64,000 bases of DNA from Prosthecobacter sp. (GTDB lineage: Bacteria > Verrucomicrobiota > Verrucomicrobiia > Verrucomicrobiales > Verrucomicrobiaceae). Of the stretch, positions 20,693 to 28,653 are shown one piece after another. The stretch's first letter is position 1, and every line of letters starts with the position of its first letter. The position numbers and the translations under genes were made by a program. Below the pieces are notes generated by a model, which ran no database searches, was not told the origin of the DNA, and worked only from the letters and a program-made list of their open reading frames with translations. The stretch spans positions 62,001 through 126,000 of the forward strand of contig JAIPJY010000010.1 in assembly GCA_021733925.1 (NCBI GenBank), read 5' to 3'.

Positions 20693-21004
20693 TCAATGCG
20701 GTTGGGACAGGCCTTTTTGCTCCAGAAAAGACTGATACTTGATGCCGCGTCGTTGGCCTTCACCCGCACCCCAAATGCAGTAAGCGATGAGCACCACCGA
20801 GATGACGCGGTAGGGCCAGCCCGGCAGCACCAAACCGGCCAGCAGCAAACACCCGGTAAAAGTGTAGAACCGCTCTTCAGCTCCGGGATAAAAGGTGATG
20901 ATTTGGCCAAGGAGAAGCAAGACAATGCCAGACCCAAACACGAAACGCAGCAGCGGCCTGAGGGGCCGAAGAAGACGGGTGTTGATGTACTGCAGCGCAT
21001 TCAT
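20693..21004 (-). CDS. Small membrane protein, paralogue of the next gene
   Basis: A 103-aa protein from ATG 21004. It has two hydrophobic stretches (FVFGSGIVLLLLGQII, and GCLLLAGLVLPGWPYRVISVVLIAYCIWG) and a soluble C-terminal tail ending FLEQKGLSQPH. It aligns along its length with the protein of 21001-21315: both have RLLLR-V-SG-VLL, GCLLLAGL, R-S-VLIA-CI and FLEQ. The start overlaps the upstream stop as ATGA. No family is recognised. It ends 10 bp before the truncated mutL tail. Confidence 0.65.
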   Translation of the reverse strand: MNALQYINTRLLRPLRPLLRFVFGSGIVLLLLGQIITFYPGAEERFYTFTGCLLLAGLVLPGWPYRVISVVLIAYCIWGAGEGQRRGIKYQSFLEQKGLSQPH

Positions 21005-21315
21005 GGGGTGAGGTGGGTCAGGGCTTGTTGCTCCAGAAAATGCTGAAACTCGATGCTGGCCCGATGACCTTGGACCAAATGCGCAATGCAGAGAGCGATG
21101 AGTGCCACCGATGCGATACGATAGCGCCAGCGCGGCACGAACAAACCGGCCAAAAGCAAGCACCCCGGCAAGATGAAGAACCGCTGGGCATCTCCGGTAG
21201 GCGAGGAGGCGATCCGGCAGTAGAAAAGCAAGACAACACCGGACCAGAACACGAGACGTAGCAACAGCCTGGAGGGGCGGGGAAGCGAGGTTTCGGAGGA
21301 TTGCGTAGTATTCAT
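21001..21315 (-). CDS. Small membrane protein, paralogue of the previous gene
   Basis: A 104-aa protein from ATG 21315 (an earlier ATG at 21348 adds 11 residues with no match in the paralogue). It has two hydrophobic segments (LVFWSGVVLLFYC and GCLLLAGLFVPRWRYRIASVALIALCIA) and ends FLEQQALTHLTP. It lies downstream of mutL on the same strand and overlaps the next paralogue by 4 bp, so the two are coupled. Function unknown. Confidence 0.65.
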   Translation of the reverse strand: MNTTQSSETSLPRPSRLLLRLVFWSGVVLLFYCRIASSPTGDAQRFFILPGCLLLAGLFVPRWRYRIASVALIALCIAHLVQGHRASIEFQHFLEQQALTHLTP

Positions 21316-21421
21316 GGAGTGAGGCAGTCGCCGTTTGGGCATTGGCATATGCAGATTAAAAGATCAGCGCGTTGAAATCATGCCGATACTTACCAGAAAT
21401 CCGTTTTGGAAATCGCAATAA

Positions 21422-21460
21422 CCCGGGGCTTCCAGCCTCCGGCTCAAAGGCGGGACGCCC
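21422..21460. repeat. Short dispersed hairpin repeat, copy 3
   Basis: Same element as at 20007 and 20346, starting CCCGGGGCTTCCAGCCTCCG and ending GGGACGCCC. It lies between the small membrane-protein genes and the mutL stop. It could have served as a recombination site in creating the mutL tail duplication. Confidence 0.6.
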
Positions 21461-21471
21461 ATCCTCCCCGC

Positions 21472-23400
21472 CTACCCCGGCGCTCTCCGCCCAAACTTCC
21501 GCTCCAGCTCGCTGGTGGAAATCTGCACCAGCGTGGGCCGCCCATGCGGACAGCAGTAGGGCATCTCGCACGCAAACAGATCCTTCAGCAGCGCCTGCAT
21601 CTCGGGAATGGAGAGGACGTCGTTGCTTTTGACGGAGGCTCGGCAAGCGATCGTGGCGATGGCGTCTTCGCTCAGGCGCAGGCTGGAGGATTTCGTGCTC
21701 AGGCTGCTGAGTTCTTCGATCACCTGGTCCAGCCACGCAGCGGGATCATCGGTCTTCAAAAACGCAGGCAGGGTTTCCACCTTGAAAATGTTTGGGCCGA
21801 AGGGCTCGATCTCGATGCCCAGACGGTTGAGCGAGGCCATATTCTGCTTCAGCAAATCGGCGTCCCGGGGCGTGGTTTGCAGGGTGACGGGCAGCAGCAG
21901 CCGCTGGCATGGGACACCGCCGGATTCAATGGCACGGCGGAACTTTTCAAAGTTCACCCGCTCATGCGCGGCGTGCTGATCCATGAGAACGAGTCCTTCC
22001 TTGCCTTCCATGAGCACGTACAGCTTCTGCAGCACGCCGATGATGCGGTACTCTGGTGGCTCAGAGGGCGCGGCTTTGGCAGGTGCCTGGGGTTCCTGCG
22101 GCGCTTCTACTTCCTCCTCTTGGGCTTCTGGCGGCGCCGCTGCTTCGGGTGCCTGAGGCTCAATGGCGGGAGTGCTGCGCTCCGTGGCAATTCTTGCCAG
22201 CACGTCTGCGGCGCGGTGTGAGACGGCGGGTGCAAAAGGCTGCGTTCGCGGGGCGGATGTCGCCGCGGGGGCCGGGGCGATGTTGCGCAGCGGTGCTGAC
22301 GAAGCGGGCACCGGCATGGCAAACTGCTCCTGGCGGCTGCTCGGGACAGCCTGTGTACTTGCGGCTGCGGGAATGGCGCGCGCGGGTGCATGACCCGTGG
22401 GCAGCTTGGCCGCGTTCTCCAGCGTGTGGCTGACACTGCGGGAGATGGCGTCACGCACGCTGTGGCCATCATGAAAGCGCACCTCTTTCTTGGCCGGATG
22501 CACGTTCACATCAAACGCATGTGGATCCATCTGGATGAACAGGAAGGTGACCGGATACTGCCCCTTCATCAGCGCAGTGTGGTAGCCTTCGCGCAGGCCG
22601 TAGGAAATGCTGGCGCTTTCGATCGGGCGGCCGTTCAGATACGTGGTCTGCATCTGACGGTTGGAGCGGCTCATGCCCGGACCGCCTATGTAACCGGAAA
22701 CGGTCACGCCCTGCACGGTGGTTTCCTCGACCTTCAGCAGGCGGGAGGCCAGCTCATCACCCACCATGCCGCGAATGCGCTCCAGCATGTCGCGCGTGGC
22801 TGGCAGGTGCAGCACGAGTTCTCCATTATGAGTCAGGGTGAAGGCCGTCTGCGGATTGGCGATGGCATGCAGCCGCAGCTGCTGCTCCACGTGGGCAAAT
22901 TCCGTGTTCTCCGTGCGCAGGAATTTACGCCTCGCAGGCACATTGAAAAACAGCGAGCGCGCCTCGATGACCGTGCCCGGCGCACCGCCATGATCCCGCA
23001 CCGCCACCAGCTTGCCGCCATTCACTTCGATTTCGGTGCCCACGAGCGCCGATTTCTCACGGGTGGCAAGTCGAAAGCGCGACACGCTGGCGATGCTGGG
23101 CAGTGCCTCGCCACGAAATCCAAAAGTGTGAATCGCACCGAGATCTTCCTTGGTCCGTATCTTGCTGGTGGCATGGCGCTCCAGACACAGCATGGCGTCC
23201 TCCCGGTCCATCCCGCTTCCATCATCAACAATGCGAATCATCGCGATGCCGCCGCGCTGGGCGTGCACCTCAATGTGGTGGGCTCCGGCGTCCAGGCTGT
23301 TCTCAACCAGTTCACGCACCAGAGCAGCCGGGCGCTCCACGACCTCGCCCGCCGCCACCTGGCTGGCGAGTGCGTCTGGAAGAATGCGTATTTTTGCCAT
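21472..23400 (-). CDS. mutL: DNA mismatch repair protein MutL
   Basis: A 642-aa protein of normal length. The N-terminal GHKL ATPase has VVERPAALVRELVENSLDAG, RIVDDGSGM, RHATSKI and GFRGEALPSIASVS. A Pro/Ala-rich linker covers about residues 335-450. The C-terminal domain has LVLMDQHAAHERVNFE, which fits the DQHA(x)2E(x)4E endonuclease motif, plus ACRAS and CPHGRP. MutL links mismatch recognition by MutS to strand incision, and the motif suggests a nicking-type enzyme. A partial copy of its 3' end lies at 20441-20683. Confidence 0.97.
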   Translation of the reverse strand: MAKIRILPDALASQVAAGEVVERPAALVRELVENSLDAGAHHIEVHAQRGGIAMIRIVDDGSGMDREDAMLCLERHATSKIRTKEDLGAIHTFGFRGEALPSIASVSRFRLATREKSALVGTEIEVNGGKLVAVRDHGGAPGTVIEARSLFFNVPARRKFLRTENTEFAHVEQQLRLHAIANPQTAFTLTHNGELVLHLPATRDMLERIRGMVGDELASRLLKVEETTVQGVTVSGYIGGPGMSRSNRQMQTTYLNGRPIESASISYGLREGYHTALMKGQYPVTFLFIQMDPHAFDVNVHPAKKEVRFHDGHSVRDAISRSVSHTLENAAKLPTGHAPARAIPAAASTQAVPSSRQEQFAMPVPASSAPLRNIAPAPAATSAPRTQPFAPAVSHRAADVLARIATERSTPAIEPQAPEAAAPPEAQEEEVEAPQEPQAPAKAAPSEPPEYRIIGVLQKLYVLMEGKEGLVLMDQHAAHERVNFEKFRRAIESGGVPCQRLLLPVTLQTTPRDADLLKQNMASLNRLGIEIEPFGPNIFKVETLPAFLKTDDPAAWLDQVIEELSSLSTKSSSLRLSEDAIATIACRASVKSNDVLSIPEMQALLKDLFACEMPYCCPHGRPTLVQISTSELERKFGRRAPG

Positions 23401-23536
23401 GAATTTCGATAAAGTGCGTGGTGGGAAGCGTAGCCCTTATTGCCACTCAGAAATGTTATCTTGGATGCCGGATGGGGATTTGCAATCTCCGTGCTTCTCG
23501 GCCATCAGACACATCCTCTCAATTGTTTGCTCTCAC

Positions 23537-23869
23537 ATGATTTCCCTGACCTCCAGCGCCGTCGAACATCTCAAATCCCTCATCGCGGAAAAGAACGCCG
23601 ATGCGGGCACCGGGCTGCGTCTGCGGGTGGAGAAGGGCGGCTGCGCTGGCATGCAGTACGTCATGGGCCTGGATCAGGCCAAAACCGACGACGAGGTGCA
23701 GTCTCAGGATGGTGTCTCGATTATCATCGATAACGACAGCCTCGGCTACCTGCGCGGCTGCCAGATCGATTACGTCGATTCCCTGGCAGATGCCGGATTC
23801 AAGCTCTCCAACCCCAATGCGGCCCGCAGCTGTGGGTGCGGCACGTCCTTTGAACCTCAGACTAGCTGA
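23537..23869 (+). CDS. Iron-sulfur cluster assembly protein, IscA/ErpA/HesB family
   Basis: A 110-aa protein with the three conserved cysteines of A-type carriers: one in KGGCAGMQY (about residue 36) and two near the C-terminus in RSCGCGTSF. The N-terminus MISLTSSAVEHLKSLI is also typical. It delivers Fe-S clusters to target proteins. The ATG at 23537 is chosen because it gives the family's standard length. It is divergent from mutL. Confidence 0.9.
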   Translation: MISLTSSAVEHLKSLIAEKNADAGTGLRLRVEKGGCAGMQYVMGLDQAKTDDEVQSQDGVSIIIDNDSLGYLRGCQIDYVDSLADAGFKLSNPNAARSCGCGTSFEPQTS

Positions 23870-24018
23870 ATCTAAGCCTCAGATTTATTGATCCCTTGGC
23901 CAATATCGTAGCAATCTTGCTGCCAACTTATTCACAAAATTTCCTTTTCAAATTCCGTCGATATTGTAGAATTTGAACATTCCTGATTTATAAATACTAA
24001 AATTTTCGCAAAACTGTC

Positions 24019-24813
24019 ATGCAAATCCGATTTTTGAGCGACGGCAATGAGTACCGTTCTTACGGTGGCGGGAGCTTTTCCAAGAAGAAAGACTCCGGCG
24101 GCATTTTTTGGTGGACCATTCTCATCACTTTGCTGATGGGCTTCGCCACCTTTTGCTGGTTCTTCAGCATCATGGTGTTCGCCCACCCTGAAAAACCATT
24201 CAATTACCGTGTGCTCGCACGTTTCGACAAACTCGATCCGCTGCGCAAATTCACCAACTACACTGTGCCTCAGGGCAAGTTTCTCCCTGCCCGTGATCTG
24301 CTGGCCGAGTTCTATGCCTTCAACAGCGAGCAACTGGCCGTGAAGAATGATCTCCTCAAGCGTTCCTACATCCGCAACTACAAGCAGGATCAGCCGCTTT
24401 ATGTGAAAGGCACCTTTCAGGTGATCAACGCCCGTCCGCTCACCGCGAGCGATGTCATCACTGAAGGCTGGGTGGTGCGTGCGCGCTCCGCAGACATCGA
24501 AGACGTGGACATTGAAATCGTTCTCCCTGGCAACAAGGACAAGGCCGACCCTTATCAGGTGGGCGACTCCCTGATCCTCGATCAAAAGAGCACCTTCGCC
24601 GCGGCACTTCATGTGCAGAAGTTTGATCAGGAGCGCGTCTGCATCACGCTCATGCCGCTTGCCTATCAGGGCTTTGCCACCAAGGCCGGCGAGCAGTTCA
24701 AGATGACCCCGCCCGCAAAGCTCAACATGGATGCCTACTGGCCTCTCACTCGTGATCCTGGCGCCGCTGTTCTCGAAAGCACCGCTGACAAGGTCGTTTC
24801 CAAGCAGGGCTGA
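24019..24813 (+). CDS. Conserved hypothetical membrane-anchored protein
   Basis: A 264-aa protein. It has a short polar, Gly/Lys-rich N-terminus, one transmembrane helix around residues 29-54 (GGIFWWTILITLLMGFATFC), and a soluble domain of about 200 residues that would lie on the periplasmic side. No family is recognised. It is monocistronic, flanked by an A/T-rich upstream region (23870-24018) and a strong terminator at 24834-24868. Confidence 0.7.
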   Translation: MQIRFLSDGNEYRSYGGGSFSKKKDSGGIFWWTILITLLMGFATFCWFFSIMVFAHPEKPFNYRVLARFDKLDPLRKFTNYTVPQGKFLPARDLLAEFYAFNSEQLAVKNDLLKRSYIRNYKQDQPLYVKGTFQVINARPLTASDVITEGWVVRARSADIEDVDIEIVLPGNKDKADPYQVGDSLILDQKSTFAAALHVQKFDQERVCITLMPLAYQGFATKAGEQFKMTPPAKLNMDAYWPLTRDPGAAVLESTADKVVSKQG

Positions 24814-24833
24814 GTCTTATCTCTGAGATTTCG

Positions 24834-24868
24834 AAAAAGCGGAAGGCGTCCCCTTCCGCTTTTTTTGT
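24834..24868 (+). terminator. Intrinsic terminator
   Basis: AAAAAGCGGAAGG pairs with CCTTCCGCTTTTT around a short CGTCC loop, followed by a T run. It lies about 20 bp after the stop at 24813. The A-tract on the left arm could make it bidirectional. Confidence 0.88.
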
Positions 24869-25332
24869 ACCCAGAGAGGCAGAAGTCCTTTTGATCACAT
24901 AGGAGAATACATCGAGGTAGGTGAGGGTAGAATGTGGTATGCGGGGGCTCGCATGTCTGATATGGAGTGCGGTCGCGGAGTGAGGAACGAACGCAGCTGC
25001 CGCTTTCGCAGGCGGGACGGCACGCACACACCCAGAAAGTTTCGAATGCGGCAGCCTGTGGTTGCCCGCAAGCAGACGAATCGGCGCCCACCCCGAGATG
25101 TTCGAAAGCGGCAGTTCCACCCTTTCAGGCGTGCGCAGCCGCACTCCAAATCCGCCCTGGGCCCGGCTGTGCTCGAACCCGAAACTCCGCCCTGGAATCG
25201 AGGAAGAAAAAAGCACAGAACCAAGAACGAGAATTTGACTGCGCCACCGCCACTCCGCCCCAGCCTCTCCATCCTTTGAATTTCAAACCTCTCCCACCTT
25301 GCATCCGCCACGCTTCGCGCCAATAGCAAAGC
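24869..25332. other. Intergenic stretch with a short repeated motif
   Basis: No gene is supported. The motif TTCGAATGCGGCAG (25041-25054) recurs as TTCGAAAGCGGCAG (25101-25114), and an inverted version CTGCCGCTTTCG lies at 24997-25008. The open frames across this stretch look like by-products of this G/C-rich repeated DNA. Confidence 0.5.
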
Positions 25333-26442
25333 ATGCCCGATGACTACAATCCCGCCACCGTCGCCGATGTCCGGCGACTGCGTGACACCCTGGAACAGCA
25401 GGGAAAAAAACTGGTGTTCACCAATGGCTGCTTTGATCTCCTCCACGCAGGCCATGTGCGCTACCTTGAGCAGGCGCGTGCGCTCGGAGATGCCATGGTG
25501 GTCGCTTTGAATTCAGATCAGTCCGTGCGCCAGTTGAAAGGCCCGGATCGTCCGCTCAATCCCGAACATGATCGTGCGGAAGTGATGTCAGCGCTGCGTG
25601 CCGTGGATGCCGTGGTGGTGTTTGATGATGAACGCGCCACCGCGCTCATCGAGGCCATCCGCCCGCATGTGTATGCGAAAGGCGGTGACTACACCGTGGA
25701 GTCCCTCAATCGTGAAGAACGCGCCGCGCTGGAATCAGCAGGCACCCAGATCTGCATCCTGCCGCTGGTGCCCGGGCGCTCCACCACGAAAACCATCAAC
25801 AAGATGCAGGCGGGTGATAGCAGCGCACCAGGGAGCGGCTTGCTGCGTCTCGCCGTGCTGGGCTCCGGTGCAGGCTCGAATCTCCGCGCGATCATTGCCG
25901 CCATCCAGTCAAACACTCTGCGTGCAGAGGTCGCCATCACGCTCAGTGATCAGGCGGATTCTGGTTTTCGTGAAATCGCCCGCACAGCAGGACTGCCCGC
26001 GCTGTTTGTTGATGGTGGCGACAATCCGCGCCGCCTCAGTGACGCGGCGCAGAAGGAAATCTTTGAGCACTTGGAGCGTGCGCGCATTGACGTCGTCGTG
26101 CTCGCCGGATTCATGCGCATTCTCAAAGAGCCGGTGATCAGCGCGTATGCCGGGCGCATTGTGAACGTGCATCCGTCACTGCTGCCGAAATTCAAAGGGG
26201 CCAATGCGCCGCAGCTTGCCATTGATGAAGGCGAACTGGAAAGCGGCTGCACCGTGCATCTCGTTACCGCAGAAATCGATGGCGGTCGCATTCTCGGCCA
26301 GGCCAAAGTGCCGGTGAAACTCGGCGACACGGCTGAGACCCTGCATGCGCGCATCAAGGTCGAGGAACACAAACTGCTGCCCCATGTGCTGAACGAATGG
26401 CGTGAACGTGGACTTTCCGTGCGAGGTGCGGTTGCGTCATGA
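25333..26442 (+). CDS. Fusion of RfaE2-type heptose-1-phosphate adenylyltransferase and PurN formyltransferase
   Basis: A 369-aa protein with two enzyme domains. Residues 1-160 match RfaE2/HldE-C nucleotidyltransferases: LVFTNGCFDLLHAGHVRYLE with the HxGH motif, NSDQSVRQLKGPDRP, and KGGDYTVESLN. Residues about 172-365 match glycinamide ribonucleotide formyltransferase: LAVLGSGAGSNLRAII, VLAGFMRIL, VNVHPSLLPKFKG with the catalytic Asn and His, and EIDGGRILGQAKV with the catalytic Asp. RfaE2 makes ADP-heptose for lipopolysaccharide core; PurN makes formyl-GAR in purine synthesis. Both active sites look intact. The stop overlaps the helicase start (ATGA). Confidence 0.9.
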   Translation: MPDDYNPATVADVRRLRDTLEQQGKKLVFTNGCFDLLHAGHVRYLEQARALGDAMVVALNSDQSVRQLKGPDRPLNPEHDRAEVMSALRAVDAVVVFDDERATALIEAIRPHVYAKGGDYTVESLNREERAALESAGTQICILPLVPGRSTTKTINKMQAGDSSAPGSGLLRLAVLGSGAGSNLRAIIAAIQSNTLRAEVAITLSDQADSGFREIARTAGLPALFVDGGDNPRRLSDAAQKEIFEHLERARIDVVVLAGFMRILKEPVISAYAGRIVNVHPSLLPKFKGANAPQLAIDEGELESGCTVHLVTAEIDGGRILGQAKVPVKLGDTAETLHARIKVEEHKLLPHVLNEWRERGLSVRGAVAS

Positions 26443-28445
26443 GCGGCTTCACCGGAACACTCAACGCCCAGCAGCGCGAGGCCGCCACGCACATCAATGG
26501 GCCGTTGCTGATTCTCGCGGGTGCAGGCACTGGCAAGACCCGCGTGCTCACCGCGCGCATCAGCTACATGGTGAATGAGGGAATCAATCCGAAGAACATC
26601 CTCTCCGTCACCTTCACCAACAAAGCCGCCAACGAAATGCGCGAGCGTGTCAAAGGCATGGTGCGCGATGGACTGGGCAAAAAAGTCGTGGTGGGCACCT
26701 TCCACGCTTTCTGCGTGCGCCTGCTGCGCGAGTTTGCCGCGCATGTGGGCTACAAGAACAACTTCGCTATTTACAGCCAGGGCGAGCAGGAAAGCCTGCT
26801 CAAACGCGTGCTCCAGGGGCTCCTCGTCAAAGACGAGAAAATGGACCCCTCCGTCATGCTCTCGCGCATCAGCAAGGCCAAGAACGAAGGCTCCACCCTC
26901 GGCGATGCGAAGGACGACCTCGATGCGGCGGTCTTGGAGAAGTACATGGACGAGATGCGCGGTCTCAATGTCATGGACTTCGACGACCTGCTCATCCTCG
27001 GCGTGCGCCTGCTCGAAGAGCATGCCGATGTCCGCGCCACCGTGCAGAGCCGCCACCACTACGTGATGGTGGATGAGTTCCAGGACACCAACTCCCTGCA
27101 GATGCGCCTGCTGCGCGCGCTGGTGCCTGCACCTTACAATGTCTGTGTGGTGGGTGACGATGACCAGTCCATCTACGGCTGGCGCGGTGCGGAGATCACC
27201 AACATCACCGAGTTCGAAAACTTCTTCCCCAACCCGCATGTGGTGAAGCTGGAGGAAAACTACCGCAGCACCACGCCCATCCTGCACACGGCGAACAGTC
27301 TCATCGTAAAAAACGCAGGCCGTCGGCCCAAGACCCTGTGGAGCCGCAATCAAGGCAGCGATCTGGTTCGTCTCATCGCCACGGAGGATGAGAAGGAGGA
27401 GGCCGACATGATCGCGAAGGAGGTGGAGACCGCCCACTTTGCGAATAAGCAGCCTTTGGAGGAATTTGCCGTGCTCTTCCGCACCAATGACCAGTCGCGT
27501 GTGCTGGAGCAGGCCTTCCGTCAGCGCAAGATCGCCTACCGTGTGGTGGGGGCGCGCAGCTTCTTTGACCGGCGTGAGGTGAAGGACATCCTGAGCTACC
27601 TCTCGGTGATGCACAATCCGCATGATGACATGGCGCTGCTGCGTGTGCTGAACACACCCACACGTGGCATCGGCAGCGCCACCGCCGAGCTCGCACGTGA
27701 GCGCAGCATGGAAAAGCACCACAGCATCTGGGTCGCACTGTGTGATGAGGATTTCCTGCGCCAGATCCCCGAAAAGGGACGCAACGCCATCCGCGTCTTC
27801 ACCACGCTCATCGTCAAATACTCCGGCCCGGCCAGCACCCCAGGAACCAAGCTGGTGGACATGACGCAGGCCCTGATTCTTGAGATCGGCTACATGGAGC
27901 ATCTCAAAAAAGCCGCCAAGGAACCGGAAGACTTCACGGGCTGGGAGAACGGCCTCAACGAGTTGTTCAAAAGCATGCTGGCTTATGAGGAGCGCAATCG
28001 TGCGGGTGGTCTCGCTGGTTTCCTGGACGAAGTCAGCCTCAATGACGAACGCGAGGAAAAGGACGACATCGAAAAGAAAAAGGGCGTGTGTTTGATCACC
28101 ATGCATGCCTCCAAGGGGCTCGAATTTCCGGTCGTATTTCTCCCTGGAATGGAGCAGGGGATCCTGCCGCACAAACGCAGCTTTGACGAAGGCCGTGTGG
28201 ATGAAGAGCGCCGCCTTTTTTATGTGGGCATCACCCGTGCGAAGCAGAAGCTCACCCTGAGCCACACACGCACGCGCATGAAGTGGGGCAAGACACAGTC
28301 CAGCATGCCGAGCACCTTCCTCCAGGAGCTCGACCGCAAATACGTCGAAGAACTCGACTACACCAAGCACATGAATGAAACCGTGACGCAGGAGGAAAAC
28401 ACAAATTTCTTCTCCGGCTTGCGGGCCATGCTCGCTGACAAGTAA
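26439..28445 (+). CDS. ATP-dependent DNA helicase, UvrD/PcrA/Rep family
   Basis: A 668-aa superfamily 1A helicase. Motif Q/I reads LNAQQREAATHINGPLLILAGAGTGKT; motif Ia VTFTNKAANEMRERV; motif II VMVDEFQDTN; motif III VVGDDDQSIYGWRGA; motif IV EENYRST; motif V/VI MHASKGLEFPVVFLPGMEQG and RRLFYVGITRAK. It unwinds duplex DNA 3'-5' in repair and replication restart. UvrD, PcrA and Rep cannot be separated safely; length is closest to Rep. The start overlaps the upstream fusion gene by 4 bp. Confidence 0.93.
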   Translation: MSGFTGTLNAQQREAATHINGPLLILAGAGTGKTRVLTARISYMVNEGINPKNILSVTFTNKAANEMRERVKGMVRDGLGKKVVVGTFHAFCVRLLREFAAHVGYKNNFAIYSQGEQESLLKRVLQGLLVKDEKMDPSVMLSRISKAKNEGSTLGDAKDDLDAAVLEKYMDEMRGLNVMDFDDLLILGVRLLEEHADVRATVQSRHHYVMVDEFQDTNSLQMRLLRALVPAPYNVCVVGDDDQSIYGWRGAEITNITEFENFFPNPHVVKLEENYRSTTPILHTANSLIVKNAGRRPKTLWSRNQGSDLVRLIATEDEKEEADMIAKEVETAHFANKQPLEEFAVLFRTNDQSRVLEQAFRQRKIAYRVVGARSFFDRREVKDILSYLSVMHNPHDDMALLRVLNTPTRGIGSATAELARERSMEKHHSIWVALCDEDFLRQIPEKGRNAIRVFTTLIVKYSGPASTPGTKLVDMTQALILEIGYMEHLKKAAKEPEDFTGWENGLNELFKSMLAYEERNRAGGLAGFLDEVSLNDEREEKDDIEKKKGVCLITMHASKGLEFPVVFLPGMEQGILPHKRSFDEGRVDEERRLFYVGITRAKQKLTLSHTRTRMKWGKTQSSMPSTFLQELDRKYVEELDYTKHMNETVTQEENTNFFSGLRAMLADK

Positions 28446-28653
28446 CCGCGTGCCGCAGCGCTCCATGTCGCCCTCACTTCTCTCCCGTTCCATATCTCCG
28501 CAGCTCTTGCGGCCATTCTGAGTACGTAGTTCGGGCTTCAGCCCGTTCTGGAAGCCCCTCATTACCTCAAATCTGAAACCACCCAGCGCACGTTTTGTAG
28601 TCCCGGCTTCAGCCGGAATCTGGATATAACCGCGCGCCGCAGCGCTCCATGTC
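28443..28653. repeat. REP-bearing insert flanked by a 27-bp direct repeat
   Basis: The word TAACCGCGTGCCGCAGCGCT and the following CCATGTC (28443-28469) recur with one mismatch at 28627-28653, where the ATG is the tgt start. Between them lie two palindromes in direct orientation: GTAGTTCGGGC, TTCA, GCCCGTTCTGG (28526-28551) and GTAGTCCCGGC, TTCA, GCCGGAATCTGG (28597-28623). This suggests a segment of about 184 bp was inserted or duplicated between the helicase stop and the tgt start. Confidence 0.75.

Noticed and set aside
22390-23412. A 340-codon plus-strand frame
   Set aside because: It is antisense to the ATPase part of mutL.
24895-25455. A minus-strand gene of 186 codons
   Set aside because: It overlaps the start of the fusion gene and covers repeated intergenic DNA, with no recognisable sequence.
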